Assembly (NCBI GenBank): GCA_030377945.1
Contig: JAUCGD010000158.1
Location: 1 to 7,281 of the forward strand
From: Desulfobacterales bacterium HSG17
GTDB taxonomy: Bacteria; Desulfobacterota; Desulfobacteria; Desulfobacterales; Desulfococcaceae
Direction of reading: 5' to 3'
DNA: 7,281 nucleotides
The notes beneath the pieces are model-generated. The model was not told the DNA's origin and ran no database searches. It was given only the letters and a program-made list of their open reading frames with translations. How positions within the stretch are numbered: the stretch's first letter is position 1; each line of letters begins with the position of its first letter. Below are positions 1 through 6,700 of this stretch, piece after piece. The translations under genes were made by a program, and so were the position numbers.

Positions 1-177
1 GTCAGAAACATGATTCCCAGAGCGCATTTTGCAACAGTGTATGCAAAACCTTCAGGCCGGCCCATTGTTGACACCTTTATTACCGAAGTAAGCCAGGATA
101 CCTGGATTCTCTTTCCCTGGGATTCCGAATCCAAGTTTGTACAACCCATTGCAGGTATAAAACAGGAAAAATTATGA
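1..177 (+). CDS. gpt: Xanthine/guanine phosphoribosyltransferase, C-terminal part (5' end outside window)
   Basis: The visible 58 codons are in frame from base 1 and end at TGA 175-177. Gpt transfers phosphoribose from PRPP to xanthine, guanine or hypoxanthine in cytoplasmic purine salvage. The tail reads [15 protein letters not shown], then [12 protein letters not shown], then VQPIAG. This closely matches what I recall of the E. coli Gpt C-terminus (KAHFVTIFAKPAGRP ... PQDTWIEQPWD ... VPPISG), and the QDTWI..PWD block is characteristic of that subfamily. E. coli Gpt is about 152 residues, so roughly the last 40% is here. The PRPP-binding loop lies upstream and cannot be checked. The stop overlaps the next start codon (ATGA, 174-177), so this gene and the ABC ATPase are probably one operon. 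The final GIKQEKL extends slightly past the usual end. The family call is firm; substrate preference among purines cannot be read from this fragment. Confidence 0.9.
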   Translation, partial: VRNMIPRAHFATVYAKPSGRPIVDTFITEVSQDTWILFPWDSESKFVQPIAGIKQEKL

Positions 178-1706
178 CGGCAAAGTCATCACAAATATCA
201 CCACAAATATCTTCAGACAGCCAAACTCCTTTGATTCGTCTTGAAAGAATAAGCAAATCCTTTGGTCAGGTTCAGGCCAATAAAGATATTACCTTAGATA
301 TCAGAGCAGGAAAAATCAAGGCGCTTCTTGGAGAAAACGGAGCAGGAAAAAGTACTCTCATGAGTATCCTGGCAGGCCGTCTTCAGCCTGATTCAGGTCA
401 GATTTTCTTTAATGGAAAACCACTAAATTTTGCTTCGACCAAAGATGCTATTGATGCAGGTATAGGCATGGTTTATCAGCATTTTATGCTCGTGGAAGCC
501 ATGACCGTTACAGAAAATGTTTTTTTAGGCCAGGAAGGCTCTTTCTGGCTTTCCCCCAAAAAAATGGAAGCAAAACTGGTTAAACTGGCCAAAGATTATA
601 AGCTGGAAGTTAATCCCTCAGCCAGAATATCCCAGTTGTCCATGGGAGAAAAACAAAGGGTAGAGATATTAAAACTGCTGCTTCGCCAAAGCCGGATTCT
701 TATATTTGACGAACCCACAGCAGTTCTCACTCCCCAGGAAACAGAGCAGCTTTTTAATGCCATGGCCCAGATGGCTGCCCAGGGAAAAGCCATAGTGTTT
801 ATCAGCCATAAACTTGCCGAGGTAATGGCAGTAGCTGACGACATCGCCATTTTGCGCCAGGGAACTATTGTGGACACTATGGATGCTGCTTTGGTATCAT
901 CAAAAGAAGAGCTTGCCCGGCGCATGGTTGGCAGAGAAGTGCTTTTGCATGTGGATAAATCGCCGGTAAAAATAGGGTCCAAGGTTTTGGATATTCAGGG
1001 ACTTAATTCAGAAATACTCAAGGGAATTGATCTCAATCTCCGCAAAGGAGAAATCCTGGGCATTGTCGGTGTTGCAGGAAACGGGCAGAAACCCCTGGTT
1101 GAAACAGTCTGCGGACTGACTGCTCCACGACACGGCAATGTTGAAATCTTTGATAAAACCTGGAAGAAATTTTTTGCAAAATATTCTTCTGAAAATATAC
1201 TCAGCTATATTCCCGAAGACAGGCTTGGCCTTGCAACATGTCCAGGACTGGATCTCCGGGATAATTTCCTGTTAACCACCCGTCAGAATTTCTGCCGCGG
1301 TCCCTGGCTGCGGGGAAAAAAAGCTGAAATAAAAACAAGGGATATTGTTAATGAATTTGGGGTAAGCCCCTCTAATGTTGGTGCATTTGCCCGCCAGCTT
1401 TCAGGAGGCAATCTCCAGAAAATGGTACTTGGCAGAGAGTTTTTTCGCAAGCCCAGGCTCATTATTGCAGAACAGCCAACCCAGGGACTGGACATAGCAG
1501 CAACAGAAGAAATATGGTCACATCTGCTCAAAGCAAGGGAAAAAGCAGGAATTCTTCTTGTTACGGGCGATCTTTCCGAAGCCCTGGCACTGTCTGACAG
1601 GATCGCAGTTATGTACCGGGGGCGAATAATGGATGTATTTGATGTGTCTGATACACAGAAAGTAGATCGGATTGGTCTGCTCATGGCCGGAATAACACCG
1701 TCTTAG
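174..1706 (+). CDS. Double-NBD ABC transporter ATPase, simple sugar/nucleoside (RbsA/NupO) type
   Basis: This 510-residue cytoplasmic ATPase has two nucleotide-binding domains in one chain, the usual size for the MglA/RbsA/YufO(NupO) family that powers BMP- or sugar-type importers. NBD1 (about 20-255) has Walker [10 protein letters not shown] (53-61), Q-loop Q102, signature LSMGEKQ (155-161), Walker B ILIFDEPT (175-182) and switch H212. NBD2 (about 268-505) has a degenerate Walker [11 protein letters not shown] (299-308), signature LSGGNLQK (409-416), Walker [12 protein letters not shown] with Gln where the catalytic Glu would sit, and Asp in place of the switch His. As I recall, these NBD2 changes are normal for the family, leaving one competent hydrolytic site. 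AGGA at 164-167 lies 6 bases before the ATG, which overlaps the gpt stop. Coupling to gpt makes a purine or nucleoside cargo the best guess over sugars. The permease genes expected next to it do not follow; they may lie upstream of the window or elsewhere. Confidence 0.92.
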   Translation: MTAKSSQISPQISSDSQTPLIRLERISKSFGQVQANKDITLDIRAGKIKALLGENGAGKSTLMSILAGRLQPDSGQIFFNGKPLNFASTKDAIDAGIGMVYQHFMLVEAMTVTENVFLGQEGSFWLSPKKMEAKLVKLAKDYKLEVNPSARISQLSMGEKQRVEILKLLLRQSRILIFDEPTAVLTPQETEQLFNAMAQMAAQGKAIVFISHKLAEVMAVADDIAILRQGTIVDTMDAALVSSKEELARRMVGREVLLHVDKSPVKIGSKVLDIQGLNSEILKGIDLNLRKGEILGIVGVAGNGQKPLVETVCGLTAPRHGNVEIFDKTWKKFFAKYSSENILSYIPEDRLGLATCPGLDLRDNFLLTTRQNFCRGPWLRGKKAEIKTRDIVNEFGVSPSNVGAFARQLSGGNLQKMVLGREFFRKPRLIIAEQPTQGLDIAATEEIWSHLLKAREKAGILLVTGDLSEALALSDRIAVMYRGRIMDVFDVSDTQKVDRIGLLMAGITPS

Positions 1707-1841
1707 TTTCGACAGGCTCAGCCGGACAGACATTATTGAAAGACTGGTATTTCAAACTGGGTTTCAGTGAAAAAATACGATAAATATTAAAAATCTGCCT
1801 TTTAATGTAACCTTTATGTTTAAAGAGCTTAATTTGGAATA
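1707..1841 (+). repeat. Intergenic gap with a TTTCGACAGGCTCAG repeat-like motif
   Basis: This 135-base AT-rich gap separates the ABC ATPase from the cysteine desulfidase gene. Directly after the TAG stop lies TTTCGACAGGCTCAG (about 1707-1721). I recall this motif as a commonly recurring intergenic repeat core in many bacterial genomes, so I flag it as a probable repeat remnant; no second copy exists in this window. A small perfect dyad follows (TTGAAA 1736-1741, TTTCAA 1750-1755, 8-base loop), and ACTGG..TTTCA occurs twice within it (about 1743-1766). None of these has a following T-run, so there is no convincing terminator. No promoter boxes stand out, although the AT-rich stretch 1767-1830 would be a natural place for one serving the next gene. 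Confidence 0.3.
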
Positions 1842-3161
1842 GTGAAAAACATGTCATACACAGTAAAAGATATTCTGAGAATGGAAGTGGCCCCGGCCCT
1901 GGGATGTACCGAGCCTGTGGCAGTTGCCCTGGGAGCTGCTGCTGCTGCATCAATCCTGCCCAAAAAAGATATAGAATGGATCGAGATCTGGGTTGACCCC
2001 AATATCTATAAAAATGCTCTTGCAGTGTCAATTCCAGGAACAGAGGGGCTTATCGGTCTGGATACAGCTGCTGCCATCGGTGCTGTTGGAGGAGACCCTG
2101 CACTTAAAATGGAGGTTCTCAATCCCATAGATAAAAAAATCGTAGATCAGGCCCAGGAATTTATCAAAGCAAAAAAAGTAAAGGTAAATCTGCTTTCAGA
2201 GCATAAGGGGCTTTTAATACGAACCCTGATCCGCAGCAATCAGGATGTAGCAGAATCCGAGATCAAGCATATTCATGACAATATAGTTTCCCTGAAATTA
2301 AATAACACTCCTGTTAATAAACATCCCCTGTTTTCCAAAAGCGAAAAAGCTGAGAAAAACACACTTTTTGACCTTGAAGCATGGCTTCGGGAAAGAACCC
2401 TGGCAGAACTTATTGAGTTTGTATATGATCTTGATGACAGGGATCTTGAATTTATTGAAGAAGGAGTGCGTGTAAACATGCGCCTGGCTGACTACGGCCT
2501 GAAATACGGTCCTGGCCTGGGAATCGGCAAAACTCTGGAGCGCCTTGTTCGCCAGAAACTTATTAAAAAAGACATGATTCTTATGGCCAGGATGCTGGCT
2601 TCAGCAGCAGCAGACGCACGAATGGCAGGGATTAAACTGCCTGCAATGAGTTCAGGAGGCAGCGGCAATCACGGACTTACAGCAATTTTACCCATATGGG
2701 CTGTTAAGGATTTTATTGAGCATGAGAAAAAAACAGTTCTTGAAGCCATTGGATTAAGCCATATAATTACAGCTTATATCAAGGCATATACAGGAAGGCT
2801 TTCTGCTGTGTGCGGCTGTTCGGTTGCAGCCGGAGCCGGAGCAACAGCAGGTGTAACTTTTCTTCTTGGCGGAAATCTGCACAATATTGCCGGAGCAATA
2901 AAAAATATTACCGTAGATCTGGCAGGTGTCATATGCGACGGAGCAAAAGCCGGATGTGCCCTCAAACTTGCCACAGCAGCAGGCACTGCTGTCCAGGCGG
3001 CTCTTTTTTCCCTTCAGGGTGTATGTGTACGTCATGGAATCGTAGGAATCTCTCCAGAGCAGACCATGAAAAATATCGGGACATTAAGCACCCAGGGCAT
3101 GATAGAAACCGACCGAACCATACTTAATATCATGATTGAAAAACAGTTTTCCGGGATATAG
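1842..3161 (+). CDS. cyuA: L-cysteine desulfidase family protein (CyuA/YhaM, UPF0597)
   Basis: This 439-residue cytoplasmic protein belongs to the serine dehydratase alpha-like (SDH_alpha) desulfidase family, which uses an oxygen-labile Fe-S cluster to split L-cysteine into sulfide, ammonia and pyruvate. The hallmark N-terminus APALGCTEPVAVAL is present with Cys22. Further cysteines sit in CGCSVAAGAGAT (Cys324, Cys326) and ICDGAKAGC (Cys365, Cys372); by family knowledge the cluster ligands come from these three regions. The glycine-rich SGGSGNHGLTA (271-281) matches the conserved GSGN.G loop. Length is normal and the gene is intact. The start is GTG 1842 (GGA about 4 bases upstream); ATG 1851, codon 4, is an equally plausible start (GGAA 12 bases upstream), and both keep the conserved N-terminus. 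It sits alone after a 135-base gap and converges on minus-strand genes. Likely roles are cysteine catabolism or detoxification in an anaerobe. No adjacent transporter or regulator gene is seen. Confidence 0.9.
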   Translation: MKNMSYTVKDILRMEVAPALGCTEPVAVALGAAAAASILPKKDIEWIEIWVDPNIYKNALAVSIPGTEGLIGLDTAAAIGAVGGDPALKMEVLNPIDKKIVDQAQEFIKAKKVKVNLLSEHKGLLIRTLIRSNQDVAESEIKHIHDNIVSLKLNNTPVNKHPLFSKSEKAEKNTLFDLEAWLRERTLAELIEFVYDLDDRDLEFIEEGVRVNMRLADYGLKYGPGLGIGKTLERLVRQKLIKKDMILMARMLASAAADARMAGIKLPAMSSGGSGNHGLTAILPIWAVKDFIEHEKKTVLEAIGLSHIITAYIKAYTGRLSAVCGCSVAAGAGATAGVTFLLGGNLHNIAGAIKNITVDLAGVICDGAKAGCALKLATAAGTAVQAALFSLQGVCVRHGIVGISPEQTMKNIGTLSTQGMIETDRTILNIMIEKQFSGI

Positions 3162-3195
3162 GCAGGCGGTTTAAGGTAAATCCTGCTACTTTTTT
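3162..3195 (+). terminator. Weak candidate rho-independent terminator after cyuA
   Basis: GCAGG (3162-3166) starts right after the stop codon and can pair with CCTGC (3182-3186) across a 15-base loop. TTTTTT follows at 3190-3195. Inside the loop a competing hairpin is possible (GGTTTA 3168-3173 with TAAA 3177-3180 and CC 3182-3183, bulged T). The stem is short and the T-run starts 3 bases late, so this is only a weak call. The T-run also abuts the left end of the palindromic repeat that starts at 3194. Confidence 0.3.
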
Positions 3196-3281
3196 GAATC
3201 AAGATATCCAGGATTTAAAAGGATGGTCAGGATAAGATCGAATATCCCGGCTATCCTTAAATCATCTTGATCTGCTTACAG
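3194..3281. repeat. Palindromic AGGAT/ATCCT repeat element, copy 1 (3' arm shortened)
   Basis: The left arm begins TTGAATCAAGATATCCAGGAT at 3194, shown here to its first AGGAT, and carries AAGAT/AGGAT units starting at 3201, 3210, 3220 and 3229 (spacing 9, 10, 9). The right arm carries inverted ATCCC, ATCCT and ATCTT units at 3244, 3253 and 3264, and the copy ends with TCTGCTTACAG (3271-3281). Compared with copy 2, about 15 bases are missing from the right arm next to that terminal block, which removes the fourth inverted unit and the mirror of TTGAATC. The element sits between convergent genes, and its right end overlaps the last codons of the small minus-strand gene, supplying that gene's final residues and TGA stop. 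Confidence 0.8.
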
Positions 3282-3528
3282 CCCATGCCGGAATGGGCAT
3301 GACCAGCATATGATACCCGTAATCCAGGAACATATCGCTTACTTTATCACCTGCAAAATCTCTTAATTCCATTTCCCTGTCTTCATCTTCCGGTGATGTT
3401 ACTTTAATCCACAGAGATTCAGGATCATTACAGGCTTCCATAACTTTAATTAGACTGACTTCAGGGAATTTTTCTTTTATCTGTTCCATCAAACTTTCAA
3501 TTAATTCTTCCTGTTTGAAATTTATCAT
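3262..3528 (-). CDS. Small acidic hypothetical protein, possible surviving partner of a HEPN module
   Basis: The protein is 88 residues from ATG 3528 (AGG 7 bases upstream). It reads as an N-terminal helix (QEELIESLMEQIKEKFPE), then SLIKVMEACNDPESLWIKV, then TSPEDEDREMELRDFAGD, then a hydrophobic DYGYHMLVMPIP end. It is strongly acidic and has no signal peptide, membrane segment or catalytic motif I can name. The pattern 'SLWI.V..PEDEDRE...FA...D..LDYGYH..VMP' is one I recall from small proteins encoded next to HEPN genes in Desulfobacterota and Cyanobacteria; that is memory, not a search. The same frame is open upstream: TTG 3564 (AGGAG 5 bases before) would give a 100-residue form, and beyond it lies a HEPN-like remnant. 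The last residues (about VSRSR) and the TGA stop are encoded by palindromic element copy 1, so the native C-terminus may have been replaced. A real gene is likely; its function is unknown. Confidence 0.65.
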   Translation of the reverse strand: MINFKQEELIESLMEQIKEKFPEVSLIKVMEACNDPESLWIKVTSPEDEDREMELRDFAGDKVSDMFLDYGYHMLVMPIPAWAVSRSR

Positions 3529-3600
3529 TTTTCTACCTTCAAAGCATATTTCAGCAGCAGACAAGTTTTCTCCTGCTTTTTCCAGGAATTCTGATTTTAT
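3529..3600 (-). pseudogene. Remnant of a HEPN-domain gene: 24 N-terminal codons with ATA in place of a start
   Basis: Reading the minus strand from 3600, 24 codons in frame with the small downstream gene give IKSEFLEKAGENL then SAAEICFEGRK. This resembles the first helix of HEPN-domain proteins (typically M..FL.KAE.NL.AAE.C...G.YN...NRAYYA), but the expected NRAYYA segment and everything after it are missing, and the frame runs straight into the ATG at 3528. A strong AAGGAGG lies 9 bases before the first codon, exactly where a start should be, yet that codon is ATA. My inference is that the HEPN gene lost its start by ATG to ATA and its body by deletion, leaving its ribosome site and first helix. 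Alternatives are a chance helix, rare ATA initiation, or an extended N-terminus of the downstream protein started at TTG 3564. The match is by eye and short. Confidence 0.4.
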
Positions 3601-3609
3601 CTGTTTTAT

Positions 3610-3616
3610 CCTCCTT
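3610..3616 (-). promoter_or_regulatory. Strong Shine-Dalgarno (AAGGAGG) with no standard start codon downstream
   Basis: AAGGAGG on the minus strand is close to a perfect anti-16S match. No ATG, GTG or TTG lies within a usable distance; the codon 9 bases on is ATA (3598-3600). The nearest in-frame starts are TTG 3564 and ATG 3528, each with its own weaker site. It is best read as the orphaned ribosome site of the decayed HEPN-like gene. Confidence 0.6.
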
Positions 3617-3623
3617 TTTGGTC

Positions 3624-3727
3624 TTGAATCAGGATATCCAGGATGATAATAGGATGGTCAGGATAAGATCAGCCATCCTGTCTATCCTGAAATCATCCTG
3701 ACCATCCTGATTCAAATCTGCTTACAG
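3624..3727. repeat. Palindromic AGGAT/ATCCT repeat element, copy 2 (complete)
   Basis: This is the most complete copy. The left arm 3624-3664 and right arm 3675-3715 are 41 bases each and pair at 33 of 41 positions around a 10-base loop. AGGAT starts at 3631, 3640, 3651 and 3660; ATCCT starts at 3675, 3684, 3695 and 3704, so both arms have 9-11-9 spacing. The outer ends are TTGAATC and GATTCAA. The right end continues into TCTGCTTACAG (3717-3727), shared with copy 1. It contains the TAA stop of the large protease gene (3722-3724), so the element forms the 3' end of that gene. No T-run follows on either strand, so although it would fold strongly in RNA it is not a standard intrinsic terminator. 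Confidence 0.85.
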
Positions 3728-6700
3728 GCTGCAATTATGCTCCACATCTACACCCCGGCTTTGTAACTGGGGGATATAAACGCTGCATGAGGTTGTGCTT
3801 AATGGATTACCAGCACCATACATACCGTTATAAAAACCAACAGTATCACCGCTATTAATTCCGCTGTTATCCACCAAAGGTTTTATATCACTGATTTGGT
3901 TATCATAAAAGGCAATATATTTTAGATTAATCAGACCTGCCACAGCACTTATATCGCTTATCTGATTTTTAAAAAAAGTAAAACTTTCAAGATTAGTCAG
4001 TCCTGCTATTGCGCTTATGTCGCTTATCTGATTGTTAGAAAGGTCAAACGATGTCAGATTAGTCAAGCCTGCTATTGCGCTTATGTCGCTTATTTGATTG
4101 TTATAAAGGTCAAACGATGTCAGATTAGTCAAGCCTGCCATTGCGCTTATATCGTTTATCTGATTAACACTAAGGTAAAACTCTGTCAAATTAGTCAGCC
4201 CTGCTATTGCGCTTATATCGTTTATCTGATTAAAACCAAGGTAAAATTCTGTCAAATTAGTTAGCCCTGCTATTGCGCTTATGTCGCTTATCTGATTGTC
4301 AGAAAGATCAAGCAAAGTCAGATTAGACAACCCCGCCACAGAACTTACATCCTTTATCTGATTGTTATAACAGTTAAGGTATCTCAGTTTGTCCAATCCT
4401 GCCACAACATTTATATCATTTATCTGATTGGAATCAATACGTAGTGCTGTAAGATTGTTGAGTCCAGCTACATCACTTATATCACTTATCTGATTGTAAC
4501 CAAGGTTAAGGTCTATAAGATTGTTGAGTTCGGTCACAGGGGTTATATCGCTTATTTGATTACCCCAAAGGTCAAGATTTGTAAGATTGATCAATCCTAT
4601 CACAACACTTATGTTGCTTATTTGATTGCCCCCAAGGTCAAGCCATCTTAGATTCTTGCAATATTGCAAACCTTCAATATTTTGAATTTCTTTGCTTGAA
4701 GCAACCAAAGATGTCAAACCCAGCAAATCCGAAGCCAAAATATCCCCAGTCGGTTTACTAATCTTCTCCCTAATAACCGCCTCAAGATTTTTATCCAGAA
4801 AATTAACAACTTCAGAAGCCCCAGTTTGTGTTATGGTAAAAGTTAACCCTGCAACAGTAATTGTTCCATTTCGAGAACTCGTATCTGTATTTGCCGCAAC
4901 AAAATAACTGACTGTAACGGTTCCAATCCCATTGCTGCCGGAATTGATAGTTATCCAATCTGTATCATTACTTTTGGCTGTCCAACTGCATCCATTGGGT
5001 GCAGTTACACTGACACTTCCGGTTCCGCCGGATTCCGTAAATGATTTGCTGGCCGGTGAAATGCTGTAAGAACAGGGAAGTGCATCTTGTGTTACCGTGA
5101 ATGTTTTTTCTGCAACAGTAATAGTGCCGGTTCGGGAACTCGTAACTGTATTTGCTTCAACCAAATAGCTGACAGAACCGTTTCCGCTTCCGCTGCTGCC
5201 GGAATTGATAGTTATCCAATCAGTATCATTACTTTTGGCTGTCCAACTGCATTCATTGGGAGCGGTTACGCTGACACTTCCGGTTCCGCTGAATTCCGTA
5301 AATGATTTATTAGCCGGGGAAATGCTGTAAGTACAGGTTTTCAGACTTCCCAAATCCGAATCACTAAACCCGCTAACCCCGTCACCCAAAGTATTTTTAG
5401 CAGCCTTAACCCAATAATAATAAGTTAAACCGACTGTAACAACTGTATCATCATAAGAAGTCTCTGTCTGCCAATCGCTCACAGCACTTGAACCGGCAGA
5501 ATTCAAAACAGTATTCCGATAAACCCTGTAAGCACCAGCCCCATTCACACTGTCCCAGGCAACACTGACCTTATCCGTATAAATCCCGTCAGAAGCGATC
5601 ACGTTAGCAGGCGGAGCCAATTCAGGTTTTTTTATTGAAAAAAAGTTGTCACTCTGGTCTAAAACTGATTCATCTGTGAACAGTTTAATGATAACCCTGT
5701 AATCATCCCCCTCAAGCAGGGTATCAGAAAGCGTCCATGACCATGTTCCGGTATTATCAGCCTGGGGTGCCAGCCGCCGCATGGCATCCTCACCTTCTTT
5801 ATACAGGAGAATAATTACATCATTGGTGCTTGCGCCGGTTTCCCATTTTATATTGTAACTGCTGCCGATATACCATGTTCCACCCCCGTTTGGCGATGTT
5901 ACTGTCAACGGATTGATAATAGAAAAATACCCATCACTGTAATCATCATATGAAGTGTCTGAAATATCAGTTATCCTGATATTGTAATCATTTGCTGAAG
6001 CCAGTGTATCGGGTATTGACCATGTATATTCACCTGTATTGCCTGTATTCCCGATTATTGTTTGAAGCTGCGTTTGTCCCTTATACAATAGTATCTTCAC
6101 ATTCCCTGCTGTACCTGCATCCCAGCGGATTGTATAAGCGCTGCCTTTTTCCAGCTTCTCGCCTCCATTGGGCCAGGTCAGCATAAAATCCGATGCAAGC
6201 ATGATATTGGCCATGCCGAAATTCAGATTATTGGCATGGCCTGACCTTGCCATCCAGAAAGTTCCGTCACCGTTGGGGCCTGCTGTCTCACCACCCCAAC
6301 TGTTCTTACACAGCCACGCATTTTTACTGTCATCCCATCCGATAAGTAAAACCGCATGACCCCCCACTTGTATCTCCCCTGTATTAATATAAACCTGCCC
6401 GTAAGAGCCACTGCCCCAAAATAGGGAAAAGTCATACACATCAAACCTGAAATATGCAGGCCCGTATCTGTAAAGAGATGCTTTCATATCTTTTTCACTG
6501 GATGTGTTTACGGTAAAGTAATCACCTGCATTATAAGGAAGAATATTGCATGAATTAAAATCTGGACAGGGTCTGACAGATTGTGCATAATCAGTGCAAG
6601 TTTCCAGCATAGGGCCGATTTGATTCCAGAATTTCAGGGCATCCGAATCACCGCCGACACATCCGCCCATATCATTATTGCATGAAACCTGCTGCTGCTC

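Noticed and set aside
596..982. Open frame on the minus strand inside the ABC ATPase gene
   Set aside because: It is antisense to a clearly conserved gene, its product is Ser-rich and low in recognisable motifs, and no supporting ribosome site was seen; it is a shadow frame.
1283..1684. Open frame on the minus strand within the ATPase second NBD
   Set aside because: It mirrors the coding frame of NBD2; the composition is not protein-like and no motif is recognised.
1736..1755. TTGAAA/TTTCAA dyad as an operator or terminator
   Set aside because: The stem is only 6 A/T-rich base pairs with no T-run; it is near chance expectation in AT-rich intergenic DNA.
1681..2031. Minus-strand frame spanning the gap between the ATPase and cyuA
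   Set aside because: It overlaps both conserved genes antisense, and the product has no recognisable feature.
2754..3127. Several Cys/Ser-rich frames on both strands over the 3' half of cyuA
   Set aside because: They are out-of-frame readings of the Gly/Ala/Cys-rich desulfidase C-terminal region; the cysteine richness comes from GC-rich codons read in the wrong frame.
3624..3715. Hairpin as a rho-independent terminator for the peptidase gene
   Set aside because: The stem is long and imperfect and no T-run follows on the minus strand (the sequence after it is A-rich, then AAGGAGG); the + strand also lacks one.
3194..3727. Regularly spaced repeats as a possible CRISPR array
   Set aside because: Repeats are two dispersed copies with a gene between them, and the internal 9-11 base periodicity has no spacers; no cas genes are present.
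3863..4654. 66-bp periodic DNA as a CRISPR or satellite array
   Set aside because: The unit encodes an exact 22-residue LRR with conserved NQI and GL positions, in frame throughout and continuous with the protease.
6223..6444. Second minus-strand frame over the peptidase catalytic region
   Set aside because: The overlapping frame carrying KNSWGG and GGHAV is the real one; this is a shifted reading of it.
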